NCBI GenBank assembly: GCA_963921305.4
Contig: CAWUEX030000002.1
Location: 434,001 to 498,000 of the forward strand
Origin: CAWUEX02 sp963921305
GTDB taxonomy: Bacteria > Pseudomonadota > Alphaproteobacteria > Rhodospirillales > Rhodospirillaceae
Direction: 5' to 3'
Length of the DNA: 64,000 nucleotides
The notes under the pieces are model-generated. The model ran no database searches, was not told the origin of the DNA, and saw only the letters and a program-made list of their open reading frames with translations. A program made the position numbers and the translations under genes. Below are positions 18,667-28,800 of this stretch, in pieces (the stretch's first letter is position 1; every line of letters begins with the position of its first letter).

Positions 18667-18696
18667 AAAAAGGCCGGCTGGAAAGCCGGCCTTTTT
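18667..18696 (+). terminator. Intrinsic terminator of the TonB-dependent receptor gene
   Basis: AAAAAGGCCGGC and GCCGGCCTTTTT form a 12-bp stem around a 6-base loop, ending in a T-run, 22 bases after the stop codon. It has the shape of a strong Rho-independent terminator and is likely active on both strands because the stem ends in A/T runs. Confidence 0.9.
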
Positions 18697-19101
18697 CTTA
18701 ATCAGATCAGGCTTTTGGTGACGCGACTCGCTGGTCACTGCCGTCCTTCACGTGTAGCTTTCACGTGTGCAACCACCCGTTCGTCACATCCGTTAGTATG
18801 TCGGATAAGGCGATCTCATTTCGGACACAATATTTCCTAACAATTTGCATCGTCGGACAGGGTGCGTGACACAGTAGAATGTGTATCTGTATTTACTTTT
18901 TTTGGAACCGCAGCAGTCTGGTTTACTTTTAACTGCTTAAATTGGGAAAATTTCTCATGTTATACTTGGGCGAATACTTGAGAAATGCTTTGGCTGACCT
19001 CTGTCACGCATCCGTTACACTGGGTTTATTGATTTTTAAGAGTGAATTGCTTAGCTTCACGCCTACTGAACTCCTCTCTGGTTTAGCTGAATGAGGACCT
19101 C
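18697..19101. other. 405-base gap upstream of the DUF1800/DUF1501 set
   Basis: No gene is seen. The first part contains two copies of TTCACGTGT 13 bases apart (starting near 18748). ATTTCTCA (18950-18957) and TGAGAAAT (18979-18986) form a perfect 8-base inverted repeat with a 21-base spacer, and a TATACT hexamer (18961-18966) lies inside it without a clear -35. These could be the control region for the downstream genes, but no promoter is convincing. Confidence 0.4.
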
Positions 19102-20718
19102 ATGCTAGCAGCTGAACCAAGCTTCGAACGCATAGCGCTCAACCGCGTCACCTTTGGTGCGCGCGACATCGATGAAGCGTATGTCCAATCTATCGGTTGG
19201 CAAGCGTACGTCGAGGAGCAACTCAATCCGCCGCCTGGGGACGATGACGCACTCGCCGCGCATTTGGCCGCCCAGACCATGCACATTTCTTACCGCGCCG
19301 AGGAAACCCCACAAGGGGGATGGCCCGACGTCGACGAAGACCGTCCGCTGAACTATCTCAGCGCGGACACCGAGACTCTGTTCAACATTGCCTTGCAAGC
19401 CGGACAAACGGTCTCGTTCGCCGAACAGGGGAGGAGTCAGCAGGAGATCGCCGCGGCGAGTTGGATCCGTGCCGTTCATGCGGAATATCAAATCCGGGAG
19501 TTCATGGTCGACTTCTGGCACAACCACTTCAACATCGGCAGGCAGGACAATCCATTCGGGTCCGCCACCCTTCCCGTGTATGACCGTGAGCATATTCGGC
19601 CTTACGTGTTCGGCAATTTCCGGGAAATGCTCGAAGCAAACGCGACGTCAACGGCGATGTTGCTGTACCTCGACAACGCCGTAAGCGTGGCGAGCCTTCC
19701 CAACGAAAACTACGCCCGCGAGCTCCTTGAGCTCCACACGATGGGCGAAGATGTATACCTGGGAGTCGAAAATCCTGCAGCCACGTCACCGGTGGGCTTG
19801 GGCAACAACATCGGGGTCAATGCAACCGGCTTCTCCGATGCTGATATCATTGTCGCCTCCGAGGCCTTGTCAGGCTGGACCGTGGAGTTTGGGCAGCAGA
19901 TTGACGTGGCCGGGACCCGGTCGGCTGTCACCGGCGAATTCATCTACAACCCGTTGCAGCACAGTCCAGACGCGGGATCATTTATGGGCATCGGGTTGCA
20001 AAACCTCGAAGCTCCGATGGAGCAAGGCCGCAAGGTTTTGGACATTGCTGCTGGTCATCCCGCCACCGCCGAATTCATTTGTTCGAAGCTGACGCGGCGG
20101 ATCTTTGGGGATGCGCCGCCACAGGCCGTGACCGACCGCGCGGTCGAGGCTTGGACCCTTCATCAGGACGCACCGGATCAAATCAAGAAAGTGCTAGAGG
20201 CCATTCTGCTCGATGGCCCGGAAATCGGAGAACTTCCTCAAACCAAGATTCGGCGGCCATTCGAGCGCATTATGGCCCTGTACCGGACAACGGACACGGT
20301 CGTGAATGCGCACCCGTTCATGAGCGCTCTTTTCGACCCACTGCACGATGGTTTGTTCACCTGGCCCGCGCCAAATGGCAGGCCGGATGTGAACGGGTAT
20401 TGGCTTTCAACCTCATCGACGCTGTCAACCTGGAACTACGCCATATTTCTGTTTTACTTGGATGAGTTCGTGTCTTCGTTCACGGACCAGACTCCCGCAG
20501 ACGCACAGAACTCTGCGTTGCAGACCGTGGAGTATTGGATCGGCCGCATGATCGGGTATGAACCCGAGGGCGACATCGTAACCGCTTTGGCCGACGACGC
20601 ATCTGGCAGCGCCGGAGTTCTGACAGCGCTTAATTTTGGCAGCGCGACAGACTTAGAGAACGCCTACGCACGTCTCGCTGCTCTTATCTCAACTTCCGAA
20701 GCCTTTTCCTTCCGCTAG
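19102..20718 (+). CDS. DUF1800 family protein, first copy
   Basis: The 538-residue product belongs to the DUF1800 family: it opens with EPSFERIALNRVTFGARDID, has the family core DFWHNHFNI, the ENYARELLELHTMGEDVYLG block, and SFMGIGLQNLEAPMEQGRKV with EFICSKLTRRIFGD near the end. Its biochemical function is unknown; DUF1800 genes are typically paired with DUF1501 genes, as here. There is an in-frame stop four codons upstream of the ATG, so no signal peptide can be added, although the partner is Tat-exported. GAGGA precedes the start. It is followed after 10 bases by the DUF1501 gene and shares roughly half its residues by eye with the second DUF1800 protein at 22128. Confidence 0.9.
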   Translation: MLAAEPSFERIALNRVTFGARDIDEAYVQSIGWQAYVEEQLNPPPGDDDALAAHLAAQTMHISYRAEETPQGGWPDVDEDRPLNYLSADTETLFNIALQAGQTVSFAEQGRSQQEIAAASWIRAVHAEYQIREFMVDFWHNHFNIGRQDNPFGSATLPVYDREHIRPYVFGNFREMLEANATSTAMLLYLDNAVSVASLPNENYARELLELHTMGEDVYLGVENPAATSPVGLGNNIGVNATGFSDADIIVASEALSGWTVEFGQQIDVAGTRSAVTGEFIYNPLQHSPDAGSFMGIGLQNLEAPMEQGRKVLDIAAGHPATAEFICSKLTRRIFGDAPPQAVTDRAVEAWTLHQDAPDQIKKVLEAILLDGPEIGELPQTKIRRPFERIMALYRTTDTVVNAHPFMSALFDPLHDGLFTWPAPNGRPDVNGYWLSTSSTLSTWNYAIFLFYLDEFVSSFTDQTPADAQNSALQTVEYWIGRMIGYEPEGDIVTALADDASGSAGVLTALNFGSATDLENAYARLAALISTSEAFSFR

Positions 20719-20728
20719 GAGACTCGTT

Positions 20729-22021
20729 ATGAAACTGACCCGTAGAAACCTTCTGATTGGCGCATCTAGCGGAGCCTTCATGGCAACCGCGGGGCCCGGT
20801 CTTCGCGTCTCCCTCGCCGCCAGCGGCACAAGTGACGAAATACTGGTCGTGCTCTTCGCGCGCGGCGGTATTGATGGCTTGCAAATGGTCGCTCCCGCCA
20901 ATGAAGAAGCCTACCAGCTGGCCCGCCCGACAATTGCTGTCGCGACCACAGGCACCGCCCCGGCTCTGCCGTTGGCTAATGGATTGAGCGGCGTCGACCT
21001 CTTCCTCCATCCCGACGCACCGGAGTTGGGTGATTTGTATGCCTCTGGCGATCTTGCCTTTGTCCACGCGGCCGGTGTGCCGACCGAGAACCGCAGTCAC
21101 TTCAAGTCGCAAGACATGATGGAGCGCGGCATGGCGGACAGCGAGACGAACCTGACGTCAGGTTGGCTCACACGTCATATTGAAACGCTCACCGCGGACC
21201 GGCCCCTGCTGTCAACGATATCGACGGGATCCAGCAATCCCATTTCGTTGCTGGGATACCCGCAAGCGGTCAGCATTCCGGACGTTAACAACTTCAATGT
21301 CGCTGGCGGAGACGTAAATGCAAACGTTATCGCAGCGCTGAATTCTGGCTCGTCCGCCTATCAGCAGGTTGCCCAACAGACTCTTGAGGCGATCAACACT
21401 GTGCAAACCAAACTCGATGAGCTCGAAGGCACCGAGGAGACGGATGGGTCCGAGGAAGGTCCTGCGTACACCAACGGGCCACTTTCTAACGCGCTTCGCA
21501 ATCTTGCGTCACTGATCAAGATGGACGCGGGCCTCGATGTCGCTGCAGTCGACCATGGCGGCTGGGACCACCACAACAATTTGGTTAATGAGTTCCGCAA
21601 TCAGGCGACCGAGCTATCACAATCGCTTTCCGCGTTCTGGGAAGATATTGCTGCTTATCAAGACCGCGTCACCGTTGTGATGATGACCGAGTTCGGACGG
21701 CGTCTAAACGAGAACGCAAGCAACGGAACCGACCACGGCTCAGGATCAATTATGATGGTGCTGTCCGGCAACGCTAACGGTGGCCAGATTTATGGCACCT
21801 GGCCCGGCATCTCCGGATCCGATCTGGAAAATGGCGATTTGGCGGTAACCACCGACTACCGCCAGGTCATCGCTGAGGTTCTGGCCAAACGGCACAACAG
21901 CCCCAGTCTCGAGACGGTATTTCCGACCATTGAATATGCACCGCTCGGCGTCCTGAACGGCGACGACAGTGCGGTCACCGGCGTTGCGGTTGCCAGCGCC
22001 AGTCAAGTGAGCGGGAGCTAG
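20729..22021 (+). CDS. DUF1501 family protein, Tat-exported
   Basis: The 430-residue protein starts MKLTRRNLLIGASSGAFMAT, a twin-arginine signal peptide. The mature part is DUF1501-like, distantly related to alkaline phosphatases and sulfatases: LVVLFARGGIDGLQMVAPAN, AAGVPTENRSHFKSQDMMER, DHGGWDHHNN and MMTEFGRRLNENASNGTDHG, where His and Asp residues could bind metal. The biological role of the family is unknown. It sits between two DUF1800 genes, 10 bases after the first and 106 before the second, so one DUF1501 may serve both. A GGAG site lies upstream of the start. Confidence 0.9.
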   Translation: MKLTRRNLLIGASSGAFMATAGPGLRVSLAASGTSDEILVVLFARGGIDGLQMVAPANEEAYQLARPTIAVATTGTAPALPLANGLSGVDLFLHPDAPELGDLYASGDLAFVHAAGVPTENRSHFKSQDMMERGMADSETNLTSGWLTRHIETLTADRPLLSTISTGSSNPISLLGYPQAVSIPDVNNFNVAGGDVNANVIAALNSGSSAYQQVAQQTLEAINTVQTKLDELEGTEETDGSEEGPAYTNGPLSNALRNLASLIKMDAGLDVAAVDHGGWDHHNNLVNEFRNQATELSQSLSAFWEDIAAYQDRVTVVMMTEFGRRLNENASNGTDHGSGSIMMVLSGNANGGQIYGTWPGISGSDLENGDLAVTTDYRQVIAEVLAKRHNSPSLETVFPTIEYAPLGVLNGDDSAVTGVAVASASQVSGS

Positions 22022-22040
22022 CTAAGAAAGAGCACTTACA

Positions 22041-22101
22041 CGCCTCCTATCTGACTCTAGGGGGCACCACAGTTTAAGCCCGCCGCCAGGGGTAGGAGGC
22101 G
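22041..22101 (+). repeat. Inverted repeat between DUF1501 and second DUF1800 gene
   Basis: CGCCTCCTA (22041-22049) and TAGGAGGCG (22093-22101) are perfect 9-base arms with a 43-base spacer, in the 106-base gap. In the mRNA the left arm would pair with a Shine-Dalgarno-like AGGAGG, but the start codon lies 27 bases further on, where AGAGGAAG is the likelier site. Possible polarity or processing element. Confidence 0.35.
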
Positions 22102-22127
22102 AGCAGGCAACAGAGGAAGACCAACCG

Positions 22128-23720
22128 ATGTTGCCCACGGAACCGTCCTTTGAGCGCCTAGCCCTTAACCGCGCGACCTTTGGAGCGCGGCCAGCCGATG
22201 TTGCCTATGTCGAGCAAGTAGGTTGGGACGCTTGGGTGGACGAACAACTGTCCCCGCCACCGGGAGACGATCCAGAAGTTGCTCAGTATATCGCCGATGC
22301 GACCCTGCATATCTCGTATTCTGCCAAGGACAACAAGTTCGGCGGATGGGAGGCGGTCAATGAGCACCGGCCTCTAACCACGCTGAATGCATCGGCCTTG
22401 GAACTTTGGGACATTTACCAACAGGCAAACAAGACACTGCCTGGAAAAGAGACCTTCCGGGTCGTCGAAGAAGTTGTGGCGGCGACTTGGATTAGGGCGG
22501 CGCACTCTGCCTATCAAGTCCGCGAGGTGATGGCTGATTTCTGGCACAACCACTTCAACGTCGCTGCGAAGGAGTCCCCTGCGCTCCGAGTAGGAACGGC
22601 CGCTTACGACCGTGATGTTATCCGAGGGCATGTGTTTGGCAACTTCCGCCAAATGCTTGAAGCGAACGCGACGAGCGTGTCCATGTTGGTGTACTTGGAC
22701 AACGCCACCAGCCAGGCTTCAACCCCTAACGAAAATTATGCCCGCGAACTCCTGGAACTGCATACCCTCGGCGAAGAGGCATACCTTGGCACGACGGCCC
22801 CCAACAGCGTCGCCAAGAATTCGGATGGAACCGCAATCGGCTTCACCGATGAGGACGTCATAGAAGCGTCCCGCGCCCTCTCCGGATGGACAATTGGGTC
22901 GGGTCATCGCTTAGGAAAAGCAGGGACCCTACCCCTTACCGGAGAATTTCATTACGAGCCCTTGATGCACAATACGTCAGCGGACTCTTTCATGGGACAT
23001 TCGTTGAGCGGCCTGACAGAGCCCATGGCGCAAGGCCGTAGGGTCTTGGACATAGCGGCCCATCATCCCGCAACCGCTGAGTTTCTGTGCACGAAAATTT
23101 GCCGGCGTCTTTTTGGGGACGCACCGCCCGCTAACGTGATCGAGGCAGCGGTTGAAACCTGGATGGCCAACCAAGAAGCCAGTGACCAATTAAGGAAGGT
23201 CATGGAAACCATACTGCTGTCGTCAGAGATGGGGGACCCCGCGGTCAAGGTTAGACAACCCTATGAAAAGAACATCGCGTTTCTGCGTGCCGTTAGCGCG
23301 ACAGTCATTCCGCACCGGAGCATGTTTAATCTGCTTAAACAAACGCCGGACCAGATTTTTACGTGGCCGGCACCCAACGGGCATCCTGACGTGAATGGAT
23401 ACTGGTTGTCGTCCACCGCCCTTAGAACGCAGTGGAACGGCTTGCTCACAATCCTTAACCGTCCGCTGGCCGACGTATCCGTCACCGACCAGTCAATCGA
23501 AACAAACTCGTTACTGGAGCTGATTGAAGATTGGGTGGGCCGCATCATCGGATATGACCTTCCGACTGAAAAGATGGACGCCCTGATTGACTATGCGATG
23601 GGTCAAAACGGCATTCTCACTTACGTTGGGCAAAAGAATTCGTCTGCGACAACGGTGGAGCACCACCTGCGTCGCCTGGTAGGACTGATCGCCACTGCAG
23701 ATGAGTTTGCTTACCGCTAG
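22128..23720 (+). CDS. DUF1800 family protein, second copy
   Basis: This 530-residue protein is a clear paralogue of the one at 19102: EPSFERLALNRATFGARPAD, DFWHNHFNV, ENYARELLELHTLGEEAYLG and EFLCTKICRRLFGDAPPANV all correspond. The main differences are in the region after the first 90 residues and near the C-terminus. It too lacks a signal peptide. It ends with a TAG overlapping the stop of the convergent TPR gene (CTAG). Its position after a single DUF1501 gene suggests duplication of the DUF1800 member of a DUF1800-DUF1501 pair, then divergence. Molecular function unknown. Confidence 0.9.
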   Translation: MLPTEPSFERLALNRATFGARPADVAYVEQVGWDAWVDEQLSPPPGDDPEVAQYIADATLHISYSAKDNKFGGWEAVNEHRPLTTLNASALELWDIYQQANKTLPGKETFRVVEEVVAATWIRAAHSAYQVREVMADFWHNHFNVAAKESPALRVGTAAYDRDVIRGHVFGNFRQMLEANATSVSMLVYLDNATSQASTPNENYARELLELHTLGEEAYLGTTAPNSVAKNSDGTAIGFTDEDVIEASRALSGWTIGSGHRLGKAGTLPLTGEFHYEPLMHNTSADSFMGHSLSGLTEPMAQGRRVLDIAAHHPATAEFLCTKICRRLFGDAPPANVIEAAVETWMANQEASDQLRKVMETILLSSEMGDPAVKVRQPYEKNIAFLRAVSATVIPHRSMFNLLKQTPDQIFTWPAPNGHPDVNGYWLSSTALRTQWNGLLTILNRPLADVSVTDQSIETNSLLELIEDWVGRIIGYDLPTEKMDALIDYAMGQNGILTYVGQKNSSATTVEHHLRRLVGLIATADEFAYR

Positions 23721-25516
23721 TCCGCGTAACGCTGCACGAGGTCTCCACGCACGGCATCAAGCGTGCTCACCCAGTCGCCGGGCGCGGGCTGACGGTAGAT
23801 GGACACATCCGGATACCAGGGCGAATGACTGCGGGCCACACCCCAGCGCCATTCCGGAATTGCCGGAACAATCACCCAGGCAGGTTTTCCCTGCGCACCT
23901 GCGAGGTGAACCGCCGTATTGGAAATGGAAATCACCAGATCAACAGCGCCGATCTGGGCGGCGGCGGCTTCAATATCTGCCATCGGATCAATGGCGTCAT
24001 CGAGCCAGACCGACCCGGATGTGGCGTCGACTTCAGCTTTTACGTCTCCGTATTGCAGCGAGACGTAAAACGCATCAAAAGCGCCGATCAAGGGAGACCA
24101 TTGCTGCAAGGGAAGTGACTTCTCGTCGCCGTATGTGGGGTTCATGCTGGTCCAGGCAATACCGACAATGGGCCGGCCATTTGCCAGCTCGATGTATTTG
24201 GACCTCAGATGTGTAACGTGCCCCTGATCGAGCTTCAGGTACTCCCGTCGTGGCTCGAATGAGTCTTCGGTGCGCCGCAAGATGCGTCCCAACGACCCAA
24301 GCGCGCACTGTGCCCGCATTGTGGCAACGTCCTCGTAGGGAACCTCGTTAAACGCGAACACCGGACAGTCAAAGCTTCTCTTAAAGAGGGGAACAAGCCT
24401 CGGATCGACCTCTAAGATTGGCTGCACGCCAGACGCAATGACGTCGCTGATCTGGCTGGCAAACTGAATTTGGTCGCCAAGGCCTTGCTCTCCCCACAGC
24501 AAGACTTTTCCGTTGCCCGGCTTTTCCCCGGCCCATTGGGGTAAACCGCGGTCATGGGAGTCAAACTTAAAATCTTCGACCCGCCAGCGTGCTTCGTAAC
24601 CCTCCCACCCCTCCGCCCACTGCCCTTGCAGTAGGTTCAGGCGGCTCCTGTTGTAGATCGCTGCAGGGTGGTGGGGATCGATGGATAGAACACTTGCATA
24701 ATCCTGTGCGGCGCCGCTGAAGTCACCGAGGCTCTGCTTTAACTCTCCGCGATTGTTCAACGTCTCGATGTGAGAAGGATCTGATTGCAGCACCGAATCA
24801 TAGTACGCCAGGGCTTTCTGATCATGACCAGCGTTGGCCGCGATGAGACCCAGAGTCATAGTAGTCTTGAGCCAGTCAGCACTGCCTATCGCCGATAGTT
24901 GGTGCGCTCGGGTTAGAGCGAGAACAGCTCCATCGATATCCCCACTTAGACGTAAGGTGTCGCCCTTGTTAAAAAGGACGGCGGTATCATCGGATTTTAT
25001 AGCAAGCGCCGCGGCGAAACATTTCAGGGCCTGGCCATATTGGCCGAGCTCTCGAAAAGCGAGGCCCCGGGTATTGTGCCCCTCGACCAAATGAGGGGTC
25101 TGACTGAGCGCGCACTGCGTCATCTCCAAAGCGGCGGCTGCGTCCCCATCGGCGATTGCATAGCGGGCGACATTGATCATGACCGACGGAAGAGACTCGT
25201 CCAATGCGTGCGCACGGGTAAATGCATCTCGGGCTGACCCGATATCACCGGCTGCTTCGTGGGCCATGCCAAGATCGTTCAGTATTGCTGCATCGTCTGG
25301 GCGGCGCTTTGCCGCCCGTTGAAGATAAGGAACTGCATTTGGCGCCTCGCCCATACCAATCATGACGGCGCCCTTTAGCCAAAGAGCGTCGGGGTTTTGC
25401 GGTTTCTTTTTGAGAACAGAGTCGTAGGCGGCCAAAGCACCATTCAGGTCCCCAGACTTGTGAAGGTCGAGGCCCTTGTTGAGAAGAGCGGTTAACTTTG
25501 GAGACAGGCCAGCCAC
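23717..25516 (-). CDS. TPR protein with GT9-like glycosyltransferase domain
   Basis: The 599-residue product has about eight TPR units in its first 310 residues (for example GALAAYDSVLKKKPQNPDAL and ALAYYDSVLQSDPSHIETLN). The C-terminal half resembles the heptosyltransferase-like (GT9) domain often attached to bacterial TPR proteins: KVLLWGEQGLGDQIQFASQI, IVGIAWTSMNPTYGDEKSLP, and the donor-site-like VDLVISISNTAVHLAGAQGK. The GxxGLGDQ loop and the SNTxxxHxAGA block are the recognised signatures. Substrate is unknown; protein or polysaccharide glycosylation is a guess. It is convergent with the second DUF1800 gene and has no operon partner. Confidence 0.82.
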   Translation of the reverse strand: MAGLSPKLTALLNKGLDLHKSGDLNGALAAYDSVLKKKPQNPDALWLKGAVMIGMGEAPNAVPYLQRAAKRRPDDAAILNDLGMAHEAAGDIGSARDAFTRAHALDESLPSVMINVARYAIADGDAAAALEMTQCALSQTPHLVEGHNTRGLAFRELGQYGQALKCFAAALAIKSDDTAVLFNKGDTLRLSGDIDGAVLALTRAHQLSAIGSADWLKTTMTLGLIAANAGHDQKALAYYDSVLQSDPSHIETLNNRGELKQSLGDFSGAAQDYASVLSIDPHHPAAIYNRSRLNLLQGQWAEGWEGYEARWRVEDFKFDSHDRGLPQWAGEKPGNGKVLLWGEQGLGDQIQFASQISDVIASGVQPILEVDPRLVPLFKRSFDCPVFAFNEVPYEDVATMRAQCALGSLGRILRRTEDSFEPRREYLKLDQGHVTHLRSKYIELANGRPIVGIAWTSMNPTYGDEKSLPLQQWSPLIGAFDAFYVSLQYGDVKAEVDATSGSVWLDDAIDPMADIEAAAAQIGAVDLVISISNTAVHLAGAQGKPAWVIVPAIPEWRWGVARSHSPWYPDVSIYRQPAPGDWVSTLDAVRGDLVQRYAD

Positions 25517-25805
25517 AAAATCTTACCTTTGGCTACGCGGAGACGGAGGGTTTATACGCGCCCTTTCAGCCCGAATAAACCTGCAAACTGCGGTTCTAAT
25601 GTTCGATGTTTAGACGTCATCAAGCCTCTGCGACCTCACCCTCCGGCAGCACGATTTGCGGCTCTGAGTTAAGATCAAGTGTCGAAGCAGGTCCGATTTC
25701 TTGATATGAAACAAAGGCTTAAAATGAATTCCGGGGCACGGGTACGGGCGTTGTCGCGCGTACAGGAAGTTAACCGAGAAAACAGGCATAGAGAGAACTC
25801 TGCAA

Positions 25806-28800
25806 ATGGGATGGCAGTTTTGGATTGATCGGGGCGGAACGTTTACCGACGTTGTCGCGCGCAGGCCCGATGGAACTCTTACCAGCACAAAACTGCTATC
25901 TGAAAACAAGACCGCTTACGAAGACTCAGCCGTCGCCGGCATACGGCACCTTCTTGGCGTCGGAGACAAAGAGCCGTTCCCCAATGACAAGGTCGACATC
26001 GTCAAGATGGGAACGACCGTCGCCACCAATGCCCTCCTTGAACGCAGAGGTGAGCCCACGGTTCTGGCAATCACCCAAGGATTTGGCGACGCCTTAACTA
26101 TAGGCACCCAGCACCGCCCCGACCTCTTTGCGCTCAATATCGTTCGGCCGCCTCCGCTTTACAGCCACACCGTTGAAATTCGGGAACGCGTCTTGGCCAA
26201 CGGCGACATCGACACCCCGCTGGATGAAGGTGCCGTGGCGGAGGCACTCCAGGCCGCTTTTGACGACGGATATCGCGCGCTGGCGATTGCCTTGCTCCAT
26301 GCCGACCGGTACCCGGAGCACGAAAGGCAGGTCGCCGACATCGCCCGCGAGATCGGATTTTCTCAGGTCTCCGCGTCGCACGATGTCATCCCTCTGATGC
26401 GCCTCGTGAGCCGGGGTGACACGACGGTTGCAGATGCCTACCTATCACCGATTTTAAGGCGGTATGTCGATCAGACGATCACGCTTACCAATCAGACTCC
26501 CGTTCTTTTTATGCAGTCCAACGGGGGACTAGTTGAAGGGCAAAAGTTTCGAGGAAAGGACGCAATCCTTTCGGGACCTGCGGGTGGCATTGTCGGCATG
26601 GCCGGAATCGCCGCTGACGCCGGATACGACAACGTCATCGGGTTCGACATGGGAGGCACATCCACGGACGTGTCTCACTATGCAGGATCCTATGAACGTA
26701 CTCAGGACACCACCATTGGTGGCGTTCGCCTGCGTACGCCGATGATGAACATCCATACTGTCGCTGCCGGCGGCGGGTCGCGATGCATCTTTGACGGCTT
26801 GCGGTTCAGAGTTGGCCCTGAGAGTGCCGGCGCCTCACCTGGCCCGGCGTGCTACCGCCAGGGTGGCCCCCTTACGATCACGGACTGCAACGTGTTGTTG
26901 GGCCGCATCCAACCAAACCATTTTCCGCGGGTTTTCGGCTCTTCCGGCGCAGATCCGCTGGACACCGCCACACCGAAGAAACTTTTCGAACAACTGTCCG
27001 ATGAGGTGAATGAGAAACTCGGCGAGTGCAAACCGCCGGAAGCATTGGCGGAGGGCTTTCTGGCCGTGGCCGTCGAGAACATGGCCAACGCCATCAAGAC
27101 CATATCCGTTCAGCGAGGATACGACGTCGCGGAGTATACGCTTGTCAGCTTTGGCGGTGCCGGCGGACAACATGCGTGTGCTGTGGCTGATGCACTCGGC
27201 ATGAGCCGCATTCTCATTCACCCTTTTGCCGGCGTGTTGTCTGCGTATGGAATGGGGCGCGCAGACCTACGTGTTCTCAAACAACAGACGATAGCGCACC
27301 CCTTAGAGAAGCCTTACTTCGCGAAGTTGAACAACGCCCTTTCAGGTTTGAGAGAGCGGGCGCGTGCTGAGTTATGCGCGCAGGGCGTGCCTAAGGACGA
27401 AGTAGCGACCACGGACACACTACTTTTGCGATACGAGGGATCCGACACAACGATCGACGTGCCCGCCGATAACTTGAACGCAGCAGCGGCAGACTTTACC
27501 GACAGACACGCCAAACTGTTTGGGTTTGTTCAGCTGGACAAAACGCTGGTTGTCGAGGCGATAACTTGTGAGGCTGTCGGTGGTGGAGACCACACCCCGC
27601 ACGCTTTCAAAACAACGCGACCGGAGAGCGACAGCCTGCCGGCGGCAGGTCACGTTCGTCTTTGGGCAGGCGGTGGCTGGACGGAGGCTCCGGTCATACA
27701 GCGCGACGCAATGCCGCTCGGCGACGTTCTGAAAGGCCCGGCACTGGTTATCGACGCCAATTCAACGACATTCGTTGACTGTGGATGGCAAGCTGAAAGC
27801 ACGCCCGGGGGAAATCTGGTGCTGACGCGCCATGAGTCACCAGAAAAAACCGTCGCCATTGGGACGTCGGCAGACCCGATCATGATCGAGATTTTCAATA
27901 GCCTATATATGGCGATCGCGGAGCAAATGGGCGCGACGCTGCAAAACACGGCGCATTCCGTAAACATTAAGGAACGGCTGGACTTCTCGTGTGCAGTCTT
28001 TGACCACCGAGGCGGTTTGGTCGCCAACGCACCTCACATGCCGGTTCATCTAGGGTCGATGGGCGAAAGCGTTCGAGCCGTCATCGCCAAGCACAGGGCC
28101 ACAATGACCCGTGGCCAGGCCTTCATAACCAACGCCCCTTACAATGGGGGAACCCACCTGCCCGATGTTACGGTTGTCATGCCGGTTTATCCGGAAGGTG
28201 AAGACGCACCAGCGTTTTTTGTCGCCGCGCGCGGCCACCATGCCGACATCGGCGGCCTGACGCCGGGCTCGATGCCACCGGACAGCACGTCCATTGAACA
28301 GGAAGGCATTCTGTTCGACGCGGAAATTGTCCTCGACAAAGGCGCGCTGCAGGAGGGGATGATTCATCGCACCCTGACGGATAACGCCTACCCGGCGAGA
28401 AATCCGCAGCAAAATCTAGCCGACATCCGTGCGCAGATCGCGGCTTGTGCCAAGGGATCAGACGAACTCCTGCGGATGATCGGAACCTATGGCCTCGATA
28501 CGGTTAAAGCCTACACCCAGCATGTTCAAGACAATGCGGAAGAGGCAGTTCGGCGGGTTATCAGCGTGTTGAAGGACGGGGCCTTTCGCGGAGCAACCGA
28601 TGAAGGCGGCACGGTTGCCGTCACCATTTCCATCGACAAGGACAACCGCGAGGCGCACGTCGATTTCACCGGCACGTCCGAGCAACGAAAGAGTAATTAT
28701 AACGCCCCAGCGGCGATTTGCCGTGCCGCTGTGCTCTATGTGTTTCGCACTCTTGTGGACGATCCCATCCCGATGAACGAAGGCTGTTTAAGGCCCATTA

